A stretch of 64,000 bases of DNA from a virus. The DNA lies in the IMG/VR virus record IMGVR_UViG_3300021085_000025, positions 1 through 64,000 of that record; one strand, written 5' to 3'. How positions within the stretch are numbered: position 1 is the stretch's first letter; every line of letters begins with the position of its first letter. The notes under the pieces are model-generated. The model worked only from the letters and a program-made list of their open reading frames with translations, had not been told where the DNA came from and did not search any database. The position numbers and the translations under genes were made by a program. Below are positions 57,333-64,000 of this stretch, in pieces.

Positions 57333-57591
57333 TTATCACCGCCTTGATATGTTCAACATCAATAATCGCTGCAGCATTTCCATCGTAATCTACCGGCATT
57401 GCCTTACTCCAATCAAGAAATACTCTATCTCCTGACATAACCTTACCGAGTGCGCCTCCGCTTACATCTAATACTAAAGCTGGTTTTGAGCCCTTTGTAG
57501 TATCAGCCGTAAGGATAATACCACCTGCTGTAGTTTCCTCTTTTTCAGCCGCTGTCACTAAGACGTGATTATGTAACATTTTAATTTCCAT
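57325..57591 (-). CDS. GroES-like cochaperonin (gp31 analogue)
   Basis: An 88-residue protein with the Cpn10 pattern MLHNHVLVTAAEKEETTAGG IIL, a mobile loop (TADTTKGSKPALV) and GDRVFLDWSKAMPVDYDG. Like T4 gp31 it may pair with host GroEL to fold the major capsid protein. RBS GGAG before the ATG. Confidence 0.85.
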   Translation of the reverse strand: MEIKMLHNHVLVTAAEKEETTAGGIILTADTTKGSKPALVLDVSGGALGKVMSGDRVFLDWSKAMPVDYDGNAAAIIDVEHIKAVISV

Positions 57592-57600
57592 TTTTTTCTC

Positions 57601-58518
57601 CTATATATTATTTCGAAAGACAAAATCAATTGCTCTTTCTGCTTCTTTTACCATATCCCGTTTACCATACCATCCACCAGTGTCATTGTCCAAGTCTGAA
57701 CAAATCCAGGCAATTTCTTTTGCTGAGATGGGATAACCTCTCTGCATTGCATTGCCTGCGGTAGAAACCATAATTTTGTACATCTGTAAATACCAGCCAG
57801 AGCCAGTAATTTTTTTGTAATCTTCAATTTGTTTCTTATTTACAAAAGGGCAGTCTTGATATCCTGTCCATGAAAAGTCAGTGTTATTGAGTTTTTCTTG
57901 TCGATGTTGTATAAGACTCCTTTTAATAGAGTCAGGTAACTTATCGAAAAACGATTCATTTTGTACGACGTATCTGTGTCGTTCCATGAGTTCATTTGGA
58001 TCCATGGTAATTCCATCGTGTGTGAATATGAAGTTATACGACCCTTTGTATCTTGAAGGGACGTAGTACATTCTGCTAAGATCTTTTGTTTGGGCATCTG
58101 CGATGTCTCCTATTTCTTTGTTTAGTGCAAACCAAAAATGTTTGATTTTATCAGCATCAACATATTGTGTTAATGGAAATACTAATCTAAACTTTGGATG
58201 TGCTTCGGTTGAGCTTGCTGTCGAATAGCAAACGTATTTGTATTTAGAATACTTTTCATGAATATCATCAATAGATCCTTCATAATCATCGACATCGACA
58301 ATGCCGAAACCACCCCAACTAACAACATTCGCATTAGCTCGAGTAGTTTCGGTCTTATATGTGGCCGGTGATATTAAAGGAGCATCAGCTTTTTTCTGAT
58401 ACTTATCACTATTGGCCAATTTGTATAATACTTTTTCAAAGTCATCAAACGAATTATAATCAACTCGCTTATCAGTTTTGTTATCGTATATACTATCGAA
58501 TATCGTTAAAGATACCAT
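57601..58518 (-). CDS. AEP-type primase-like protein
   Basis: A 305-residue protein: WGGFGIVDVDDYEGSIDDIH (DxD, metal site), YSTASSTEAHPKFRLVFPLT (phage primase pattern, Arg/His), LSRMYYVPSRYKGSYNF. Fits the archaeo-eukaryotic primase superfamily rather than DnaG-type gp61 of T4, which I did not find here. C-terminal region like PriCT domains (ISAKEIAWICSDLD). Probably makes primers or assists gp41. Confidence 0.65.
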   Translation of the reverse strand: MVSLTIFDSIYDNKTDKRVDYNSFDDFEKVLYKLANSDKYQKKADAPLISPATYKTETTRANANVVSWGGFGIVDVDDYEGSIDDIHEKYSKYKYVCYSTASSTEAHPKFRLVFPLTQYVDADKIKHFWFALNKEIGDIADAQTKDLSRMYYVPSRYKGSYNFIFTHDGITMDPNELMERHRYVVQNESFFDKLPDSIKRSLIQHRQEKLNNTDFSWTGYQDCPFVNKKQIEDYKKITGSGWYLQMYKIMVSTAGNAMQRGYPISAKEIAWICSDLDNDTGGWYGKRDMVKEAERAIDFVFRNNI

Positions 58519-58906
58519 GGTTACCTTCGTGAGATGGAGCTTTCCAACCTTCGGGTTTCATTAGGTCTGGAAGTCCTAATGGATTTGGTCGGCCTTCTTT
58601 TACGCCGACAGTTTTTGTTATATTAGCTTTTAGAACTTCATCCCAAGCTTTATACGCATCAACGTTGAAAGCGTCAAGTGTTCCGATTGCTACAACACAG
58701 AGATCAATTAAACCATCGACGATTTCTTCACCATCCATAGTCTCATATGCTTTTTTAGTTTCGTCCAGTTCTTCTTGCAAAAAGTCAATACGGAACTTTA
58801 AAAACTTTTTAAGCTTTTCAGTGTCTGCTTTATTATCGAATACCCAATCAAGAGTTCCAAATTTATCTTGCATCTTTTCGATGTCTTCTACCCAGTTCTT
58901 ACTCAT
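58493..58906 (-). CDS. mazG: MazG-like nucleotide pyrophosphohydrolase
   Basis: A 137-residue protein with the EEIVDGLIDLCVVAIGTLDA motif (ExxD metal site) and ELDETKKAYETMDG. Cleaves nucleoside triphosphates; in a phage with a gp42-like enzyme it might remove dCTP. MazG is common in marine phages. Confidence 0.85.
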   Translation of the reverse strand: MSKNWVEDIEKMQDKFGTLDWVFDNKADTEKLKKFLKFRIDFLQEELDETKKAYETMDGEEIVDGLIDLCVVAIGTLDAFNVDAYKAWDEVLKANITKTVGVKEGRPNPLGLPDLMKPEGWKAPSHEGNHGIFNDIR

Positions 58907-59178
58907 ACTATGATTCCTTGCTTTTGGGGCGTAACAATTCCACTAGTCATAGATCTGATTTGATCTACAATTTCGTCAACCGGATCTACAATCATGACTA
59001 CAAATTTCTTATCAATTATGAATTGCTCATTTTTAGCATAGGCCATAAATGGAATAAATCCAATCTTGCCCGGCTCTGTAGCAATCATAGAAAACGCATC
59101 TGTAATAGCTACTACATTTTCTGTTTCTACGACATTACAAATGACTTCATCACCTGTTGTCAATCTTACTATTTTCAT
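58903..59178 (-). CDS. Conserved small beta-barrel-like protein (91 aa)
   Basis: MKIVRLTTGDEVICNVVETE...GFIPFMAYAKNEQFI, an Sm-like beta-rich pattern seen in marine T4-like phages. May bind RNA; function unknown. ATGA overlap with mazG. Confidence 0.7.
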   Translation of the reverse strand: MKIVRLTTGDEVICNVVETENVVAITDAFSMIATEPGKIGFIPFMAYAKNEQFIIDKKFVVMIVDPVDEIVDQIRSMTSGIVTPQKQGIIV

Positions 59179-59201
59179 TTTTTTTCTCCTGTATATGGTA
59201 T

Positions 59202-59230
59202 ATTATAACACAACTCTAGTGGTTTGTACA
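59202..59230 (-). promoter_or_regulatory. Early promoter
   Basis: TGTACA (59230-59225), 17 bases, TATAAT (59207-59202), leader about 17 bases. Starts the MazG-primase-GroES-nuclease group. Confidence 0.75.
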
Positions 59231-59239
59231 CAGTTATTT

Positions 59240-61756
59240 TTAAAAGAATTCATCTAGGGTTGCTATCTCTTTAGAATTCCATCCAACTGCTAATAGAATT
59301 GGATCGATAACATCTAAGAACGTCTTATTAAATTGTGTATCATAATCAATATAGCGATGTAAGCCAAACTCTTCTGGAAGGTAGTCTAAGAAAGAAATTA
59401 CATTTTCCTTAATGTGGTTTGGTGTTCGTAAGTATATAAACTTAATTTTCTCGCCATTTTGAATTTTATTGTATTGCTTATCTAGTGAAAGATCTTTTAA
59501 CATTTTGTTGTACAAGATACCGCCGCGGGCATGGATCGGAGTTCCTTTGCGGTAGATTGTTTGTTTGTCTCTAAATTGAGTGAGATTTGTAATTCCTCTA
59601 GGGAATGCAATCTGATCTGGAGACAGCGTTTTAAAGTACGTTCGGAATGATTCGATGTTGTTTTGCACATCACGTTCAGTTCCGACAATGATAGTTTTAA
59701 ACATCTCTTTTAAAGCTTCACGACATGGTGCCGGAGTCGAAGATTTAATAGCTTCGATACCCATAATTTTTAGTTTAGGTTCAGCATAACGAACACCTTC
59801 ATTATCTAGGACATTTAGAATGTAGCGTTTCTTAGCAGTCCAAATACCACGATCAGCAATAGCTTCACGTTTCATCACCATACGATTTTCGATACCACCC
59901 ATGATATCAAACAATTCTGTATAAGATTTTTCTAGGACGTCTTCAAGTTTTTCTTTACAAACTGTGTCGACAAACTCCAATGGATTTTTTGGATTAACGG
60001 CTGAAACAAGATCGTCTAAGCAGACATACACTGAATCGGTATCGATTGCGAGGACATAGTCTTTCTTAGTCTTAAGCACTGAGTTGAGGTAAGTATTAAT
60101 TGCTTTTTCAGCCCATCTGATTGTAAGCTGTCCAGTAAGTGTAATTCCTTCTGCGATTCGCTGATCGAAGAATCTGAAATATTTGTTGCCGAGAGCACCA
60201 TAAAGAGAATTAAGGAGAATTTTAATAGACATTTGTTGATTCTCTGCGATAGCGATATCTCGCTGCACTCTGTATAATTCTTGTTTGTCATTTTTATCAA
60301 TCCTTTCTAGTTCTTTCTGAGATGCGATCATTTGTCGTTTAATTACAACACGCTCGCTGTACATTTCATCAATGATCTTTGGTAGAATGCCTTGCTCATC
60401 GGTTTTGAAATACTGACCTGAGGCAGAAGCACATTCGTTAGCGTCAAGTCTAGGTTTAATTTCTCCAGAAAGAAGACTATCAACATTGACATTTGCAACT
60501 TTGCCTGGAATAATAGTTTCTGGAGACATGTTGTTCTGCATAATAATTGATGGATATAGTGAGTTTAAGTCAAAAGAAACTACCCATTCGTGCATTCCTA
60601 CATGTGGATCTTTTACATAACCACCCGGATATGGAGTTTTAAACTTCTCTTCAGCGAATGGAATTATAACTTGATTTGCATAAAGATTACGGAATATGAT
60701 AGCATCCCATATTGCAGTAGTACCCATGACATCGCTGTAGTTTACACCGCCACGATATGCCATAGTTAAAGCAAGTGTAATCAATCCCATTTTATCTTCG
60801 AATCGATCTACTAGATCAACGTCTTTGATGTTATAGTCAATAAACTTTTGATGATCATGTTTGTAAAGAGTATGCAAATTGCCATGTTCTTCGTAACTTA
60901 GTTTTTTCTCACCGAGAACAACTGAAGCAATATGATCAAGTTTATAAGTTTCTTGTGGGCCATAAGAGTAACCAAACTTTTTAAATAAGTCCAGGTAATC
61001 CATCTGAGCAATACCCTGTATTTCATATGCCATTTGCTTACGTTGCATTGTCGTAATATCACGACGATCGATCAATCCCCATGGGGATAATCTACGAACA
61101 AACTCTTCACCGTGAATTTTAATAATGCGATTTACAATATAAGGTATATCAAAAAACCGTGAATTCCATCCGGTGATTACATCTGGACATTGCGATGGTA
61201 AAGACCAATGCGCAATGAATTCAAGTAAAAGCTCTGATTCAGTTTTGCAATGCTTATAGACAACACGATTTTCTTGCATGATGCTGTTTTCTACATCATA
61301 GCCTTTAAGACCCCAAACATAGAACGTGTTGTCAATATTATTTTTCATACAGATTGCTGTAATTTCATGTGCAGCTTCTTCAGGCACTGGAAATCCTGCA
61401 TCTGATTGTACCTCGATATCGATCGTGGTTACATTAATGAGATTACGATCAAATTTGATTTCACCTGGGAATTCGTCGTTGATAAAAGCCGGAATGTGTT
61501 TGTTGTTACCGTAAATGTGTCTACCAACAACTTGTGAATTTACCTGTAACCACTCTTTTGCGTCGCGCATAGAATCAAATTTGATTGGAGACACCTTAGC
61601 TCCATCAAGCGATTTCCACGCAGAAGGTTTTGCCGTACTTACGAAATAAGTCGGTTGATATTTGATTTTTGTTTGTATTTTTTTGCCGCTTCTGTATCCG
61701 CGATACAGCAATGAATTGCCATAACGAGAAACGTTTGTGTAAAATTTTGTATTCAT
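59240..61756 (-). CDS. 43: DNA polymerase gp43 (family B)
   Basis: An 838-residue polymerase with proofreading: exonuclease motif TIDIEVQSD (Exo I), WNSRFFDIPY (Exo II), motif A SFDLNSLYPSI, motif B KILLNSLYGALGNK, motif C LAIDTDSVYV, and a C-terminal end probably binding the clamp (EIATLDEFF). T4 gp43 has 898 residues. Two promoters in tandem precede it. RegA and clamp loader genes lie upstream, as in T4. Confidence 0.96.
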   Translation of the reverse strand: MNTKFYTNVSRYGNSLLYRGYRSGKKIQTKIKYQPTYFVSTAKPSAWKSLDGAKVSPIKFDSMRDAKEWLQVNSQVVGRHIYGNNKHIPAFINDEFPGEIKFDRNLINVTTIDIEVQSDAGFPVPEEAAHEITAICMKNNIDNTFYVWGLKGYDVENSIMQENRVVYKHCKTESELLLEFIAHWSLPSQCPDVITGWNSRFFDIPYIVNRIIKIHGEEFVRRLSPWGLIDRRDITTMQRKQMAYEIQGIAQMDYLDLFKKFGYSYGPQETYKLDHIASVVLGEKKLSYEEHGNLHTLYKHDHQKFIDYNIKDVDLVDRFEDKMGLITLALTMAYRGGVNYSDVMGTTAIWDAIIFRNLYANQVIIPFAEEKFKTPYPGGYVKDPHVGMHEWVVSFDLNSLYPSIIMQNNMSPETIIPGKVANVNVDSLLSGEIKPRLDANECASASGQYFKTDEQGILPKIIDEMYSERVVIKRQMIASQKELERIDKNDKQELYRVQRDIAIAENQQMSIKILLNSLYGALGNKYFRFFDQRIAEGITLTGQLTIRWAEKAINTYLNSVLKTKKDYVLAIDTDSVYVCLDDLVSAVNPKNPLEFVDTVCKEKLEDVLEKSYTELFDIMGGIENRMVMKREAIADRGIWTAKKRYILNVLDNEGVRYAEPKLKIMGIEAIKSSTPAPCREALKEMFKTIIVGTERDVQNNIESFRTYFKTLSPDQIAFPRGITNLTQFRDKQTIYRKGTPIHARGGILYNKMLKDLSLDKQYNKIQNGEKIKFIYLRTPNHIKENVISFLDYLPEEFGLHRYIDYDTQFNKTFLDVIDPILLAVGWNSKEIATLDEFF

Positions 61757-61786
61757 AGTATAACCATTTCAATTTTATATGTACAT

Positions 61787-61815
61787 ATTATATCATATTT
61801 TAAACATGTTGTACA
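61787..61815 (-). promoter_or_regulatory. Early promoter proximal to gp43
   Basis: TGTACA (61815-61810), 17 bases, TATAAT (61792-61787). One of two near-identical copies. Confidence 0.8.
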
Positions 61816-61837
61816 CTTTTATGTGTGATATGTACAT

Positions 61838-61866
61838 ATTATATCGTTTTATAAACATGTTGTACA
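61838..61866 (-). promoter_or_regulatory. Early promoter distal to gp43
   Basis: TGTACA (61866-61861), 17 bases, TATAAT (61843-61838), same repeat unit 51 bases upstream of the first. Confidence 0.8.
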
Positions 61867-61912
61867 CTTTTATGTACGAAAAAGTGTCAATATACTACAC
61901 TTTTATGTAGGA

Positions 61913-61937
61913 AAATTGGGAGAGATTACTCTCTCCC
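61913..61937 (-). terminator. Probable terminator after the Hsp20 group
   Basis: GGGAGAG-AGTAAT-CTCTCCC then AATTTTC on the minus strand: a 7-bp perfect stem with a short U run. Separates late Hsp20 transcription from the polymerase promoters. Confidence 0.65.
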
Positions 61938-61949
61938 GCTCAGATTCCT

Positions 61950-62069
61950 TTAGAATGAATTCGATTGCAAATAAATTATAAATGGTGAAATTAATAAAAT
62001 CCCACTCATTAAAAATATTAGTTCGAATCCAGTCCTAATGCCATCTTTGTGTTTACGTATGTAACCCAT
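61950..62069 (-). CDS. Very small membrane protein (39 aa)
   Basis: MGYIRKHKDGIRTGFELIFL then MSGILLISPFIIYLQSNSF: one membrane helix with a basic N-terminus. GGAG 7 bases before the ATG. Function unknown. Confidence 0.6.
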   Translation of the reverse strand: MGYIRKHKDGIRTGFELIFLMSGILLISPFIIYLQSNSF

Positions 62070-62128
62070 GATTTGACTCCAGTAAATTGATTATTACAAT
62101 CCACTGAGTTTTCGCTGCTCACCAGAAT

Positions 62129-62584
62129 TTATTCTTGAATAAATTCCTTCTTCTTTGATGCCCCAGCAGACCCGATTTCGATCTTCCTAGGACGCCTCTC
62201 TTCAGGAACTTCCACTCTGGCATTCACCACAAGTATCCCATTCATAAGATTAGCCCCGTCTATTACGACAAATTCTGAGAGCCGGAAGGACTTCTCAAAT
62301 TTGCGGGATGAAATCCCTTTGTGTGCGTATTCACGATCATCATCATCAACGTGTTGACCCTTAATTAAAAGAATACCATCCTTAACTTCAATTGATATAT
62401 CATCATCTGAAAATCCAGCGACAGCAAGCTCAATGTTGAAATTATCAGCATCGATCTTTACTACATTATGGGGTGGGTAATTGTCCTGAGATCTTCCAGC
62501 TTGGTGGATTCTTTCAAGTTCATTTAATATTGGATCAAATCCAATGAATAGCGAACGCGGTACGTTCATAGTATTTCTTACCAT
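62129..62584 (-). CDS. Small heat-shock protein Hsp20
   Basis: A 151-residue alpha-crystallin protein: NVVKIDADNFNIELAVAGFS, KDGILLIKGQH, GISSRKFEKSFRLSEFVV, MNGILVVNARVEVPEERRPR with the I-x-I-like C-terminus KIEIG. Holdase chaperone, common in cyanophages and relatives, perhaps aiding virion assembly. RBS GGAGA supports the first ATG. Late promoter upstream. Confidence 0.92.
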   Translation of the reverse strand: MVRNTMNVPRSLFIGFDPILNELERIHQAGRSQDNYPPHNVVKIDADNFNIELAVAGFSDDDISIEVKDGILLIKGQHVDDDDREYAHKGISSRKFEKSFRLSEFVVIDGANLMNGILVVNARVEVPEERRPRKIEIGSAGASKKKEFIQE

Positions 62585-62645
62585 TTTGTTTCTCCTTTAT
62601 AAAGCAAGATTAATATACGGACCCGAACAATTCGGCATCCGTAAT

Positions 62646-62653
62646 TATTTATA
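62646..62653 (-). promoter_or_regulatory. Late promoter for Hsp20
   Basis: TATAAATA on the minus strand, +1 near 62640, 56-base leader with a strong RBS. Confidence 0.65.
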
Positions 62654-62665
62654 CAAGTTTATTTG

Positions 62666-62758
62666 TTAGTTTAAGCATTTATTGCAGACCTTGTTTAGTC
62701 TACTACACTTCATAAGCTTGTGGAACTTCTTCCACGCCTTTCTAATTTTTTTCTCCAT
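62666..62758 (-). CDS. Tiny Cys-containing ORF (30 aa)
   Basis: MEKKIRKAWKKFHKLMKCSR, ends KVCNKCLN. Basic with three Cys. AGGAA precedes the ATG; it overlaps the RegA stop by 17 bases. May be a real small gene; weak support. Confidence 0.35.
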   Translation of the reverse strand: MEKKIRKAWKKFHKLMKCSRLNKVCNKCLN

Positions 62759-63176
62759 TGTTACTATTTCCTATATTGTACTTAGGACATAGTTGCCATT
62801 GTGTTTTTTCCTTAAACGGAATTACTTTAATCTGCCTTAACGGTGCAATATCCTTAGCTTGATCGGCGGTAACGAAAGTTACAAGTCCCCAATCTGCCAG
62901 CAATGTAGCAATTGTATTCCTACGCTGGATATCGTTCAACATTAAGTTAGAAGGTTTCCCATCTAATAAGAATAACTCTTTAAAATGCACAATAAAGTAT
63001 CTACCTTGTTTGTGCAATATATGACATGATTGGTATAGCTTTTGATCTTTCCTAGACGCTACTCCAATTCGGGTTAATGTTTCTCTAATTTTGAGAAAGT
63101 CATCTGGTTCGTTGAGAGTAATCTCCAACATAGATGCTGGAGTCCACTGGACTTCAATACTATTTTCGTTTTCCAC
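62742..63176 (-). CDS. regA: Translational repressor RegA
   Basis: A 144-residue protein (T4: 122). IGVASRKDQKLYQSCHILHK, GRYFIVHFKELFLLDGK and RRNTIATLLADWGLV match RegA. Binds start regions of many early mRNAs. Order gp44-gp62-regA-gp43 is that of T4. Confidence 0.93.
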   Translation of the reverse strand: MENENSIEVQWTPASMLEITLNEPDDFLKIRETLTRIGVASRKDQKLYQSCHILHKQGRYFIVHFKELFLLDGKPSNLMLNDIQRRNTIATLLADWGLVTFVTADQAKDIAPLRQIKVIPFKEKTQWQLCPKYNIGNSNNGEKN

Positions 63177-63540
63177 CTTTATACATCCTTATTTTCAATT
63201 CGTTAATTTGTGCGTCATTTAATAATGACAGTACAGATTTAGCTTTTTCATTACTATATCCATAATATTCTTTTATAAATTCCAAGTTCTCTATGTTAAT
63301 AGGCTTTGCCCATTTAGAGAATCTCTTCTTCTTCTTAACTATATTTATAAAAAAATCAAATTGAAGACGGTGATCTATATGGTGATTCAAGTTCATTTCA
63401 TTTGCGAAAAGAATCGTGTCGGGAAAATACGAAAGTCCTCGATTGACCATAAATGACGTGTATGCTTTTTCAGCCACATCATCAACCATTATATCCTTTT
63501 TAGTTGTATTAATCGCGTTTAGATAATCGAAGGGGCTCAT
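63160..63540 (-). CDS. 62: Clamp loader small subunit gp62
   Basis: A 126-residue protein (T4: 187) starting MSPFDYLNAINTTKKDIMVD, with FMVNRGLSYFPDTILFANEM and KKKRFSKWAKP. Works with gp44 to load gp45. Overlaps gp44 (ATGA) and regA. Confidence 0.88.
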   Translation of the reverse strand: MSPFDYLNAINTTKKDIMVDDVAEKAYTSFMVNRGLSYFPDTILFANEMNLNHHIDHRLQFDFFINIVKKKKRFSKWAKPINIENLEFIKEYYGYSNEKAKSVLSLLNDAQINELKIRMYKGGKRK

Positions 63541-64000
63541 CGAAATGAAACCCCCGCCATTACCTCAGTGAGACAAGCAACAGTATTTAATTCATGATCA
63601 GCAACAAAAGAATTTTTGTATTGATAGTCTGCTAGAATAAGTACCAATTGAGGTATACTCTGAGGATCAATATAATCATTCATGTTATCATAAATTTTAC
63701 GATAAATTGCTGCAGGTTCAGAATCAATATTGTTACTTACCCACTGACGCATACCTTTAAAGTTCTTCTCTTTCAAATGAATCATAAGATCATTGAGAGA
63801 CACCTCCGATAAAGATACTAAGATGCCTGTGTCAATAGTACCGCTACTACTGTAACGCTGCAGTTCATTAAGAACCTTGCGCCAATCAGGCATATGTTTC
63901 ATAATAAGTTCAGCGACTACCCTCTCATCATAAGTAATACCCTCATCCTTAAGGATACTAGTACATCTTTTGAGAAATTGTCCACAAAGTGGTGCTGAAT
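63537..64000 (-). CDS. 44: Clamp loader large subunit gp44 (3' part, runs off the window)
   Basis: Open to the window edge: the C-terminal ~153 residues. QFLKRCTSILKDEGITYDER, VVAELIMKHMPDWRKVLNEL and QRYSSSGTIDTGILVSLSE match the AAA lid and C-terminal collar of gp44. The ATG at 63902 is internal, not the start. The ATPase domain lies outside the window. Confidence 0.92.
   Translation of the reverse strand, partial: SAPLCGQFLKRCTSILKDEGITYDERVVAELIMKHMPDWRKVLNELQRYSSSGTIDTGILVSLSEVSLNDLMIHLKEKNFKGMRQWVSNNIDSEPAAIYRKIYDNMNDYIDPQSIPQLVLILADYQYKNSFVADHELNTVACLTEVMAGVSFR

Larger units (their letters stand above)
61780..61874 (-). repeat. Tandem promoter duplication
   Basis: Two copies of ATGTACATATTATATCNTTTTAAACATGTTGTACACTTTTATGT (about 45 bp, few differences). 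A shorter third piece (ACACTTTTATGTA) lies at 61898-61910. Confidence 0.85.

Noticed and set aside
63537-63902. A complete 121-residue gene starting at 63902
   Set aside because: The same frame stays open to the window edge and encodes gp44 sequence upstream of that ATG, so it is the 3' part of gp44.
1-64000. CRISPR arrays, insertion sequences, integrase or attachment sites
   Set aside because: None seen. No regularly spaced repeats, transposase or integrase motifs; the content fits a strictly lytic phage.

Overview
This window is a piece of an AT-rich, T4-like (Tevenvirinae-type) myovirus genome. Almost every core gene can be matched to a T4 counterpart by its sequence pattern: baseplate and tail (gp5, gp53, gp48, gp54, gp26/51, gp29), head completion and packaging (gp4, gp2), replication and recombination (gp32, gp59, gp33, gp41, UvsX, gp43, RegA, gp62, gp44, RNase H) and nucleotide metabolism (NrdA, NrdB, dCMP deaminase, a gp42-like enzyme, ThyX). 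The accessory genes (PhoH, bS21, CsgG/CsgF, MazG, GroES, Hsp20, small marine-phage hypotheticals) point to a marine phage, most likely of the Pelagibacter (SAR11) myophage type. That host is inferred from gene content; nothing in the window proves it.

Layout. 1-3500 (minus): baseplate genes gp48, gp53, a gp27-like hub protein and the 5' part of gp5. 3555-8237 (plus): gp4, gp2, gp54, gp26 (with a -1 frameshift into a gp51-like tail), a small EF-hand membrane protein and the tape measure. Divergent late promoters (TATAAATA) separate the two blocks. Everything from 8380 to the end lies on the minus strand. 8380-14560: gp32, gp59, gp33 and small early genes. 14655-23241: a late operon with small conserved genes, a virion protein, T4-type lysozyme, holin-like proteins, and then a curli-like set (CsgF, CsgG, two curlin-repeat proteins, a secreted FecR protein) ending in a CHASE2-adenylate cyclase. 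23435-34219: DNA/nucleotide enzymes, PhoH, RNase H, glutaredoxin, and NrdA-IscU-NrdB. 34275-36248: lipase and a spanin pair. 36253-45574: a run of genes whose products mostly start with a T4 internal-protein-like capsid-targeting peptide (MKxF...xxE|A/G). They include a ligase-like protein, a P-loop kinase and a nucleotidyltransferase. 45622-61756: ThyX, gp41, UvsX, bS21, a possible base-modification module (SGNH-like, PLP enzyme, unknown helical protein), tRNA-Arg, dCMP deaminase, gp42-like hydroxymethylase, dNTP pyrophosphohydrolases, nuclease, GroES, AEP-like primase and DNA polymerase. 61950-64000: Hsp20, RegA, gp62 and gp44.

Regulation. Seventeen minus-strand promoters share a T4-early-like architecture: TGTACA or TTTACA/T, exactly 17 bp, then TATAAT. 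Four of them carry the same upstream A-rich element plus hairpin. Intergenic TATAAATA boxes mark late transcription units and fit the gp33 gene seen here. Several genes start at or next to the predicted +1 and may be read from leaderless mRNAs.

Most notable: (i) the curli/type VIII secretion set coupled to a cyclase, inside the lysis operon; (ii) a cluster of predicted capsid-packaged, injected enzymes, one of which seems to be a fusion of two cargo proteins; (iii) signs of modified DNA bases; (iv) a programmed frameshift joining gp26 to gp51.
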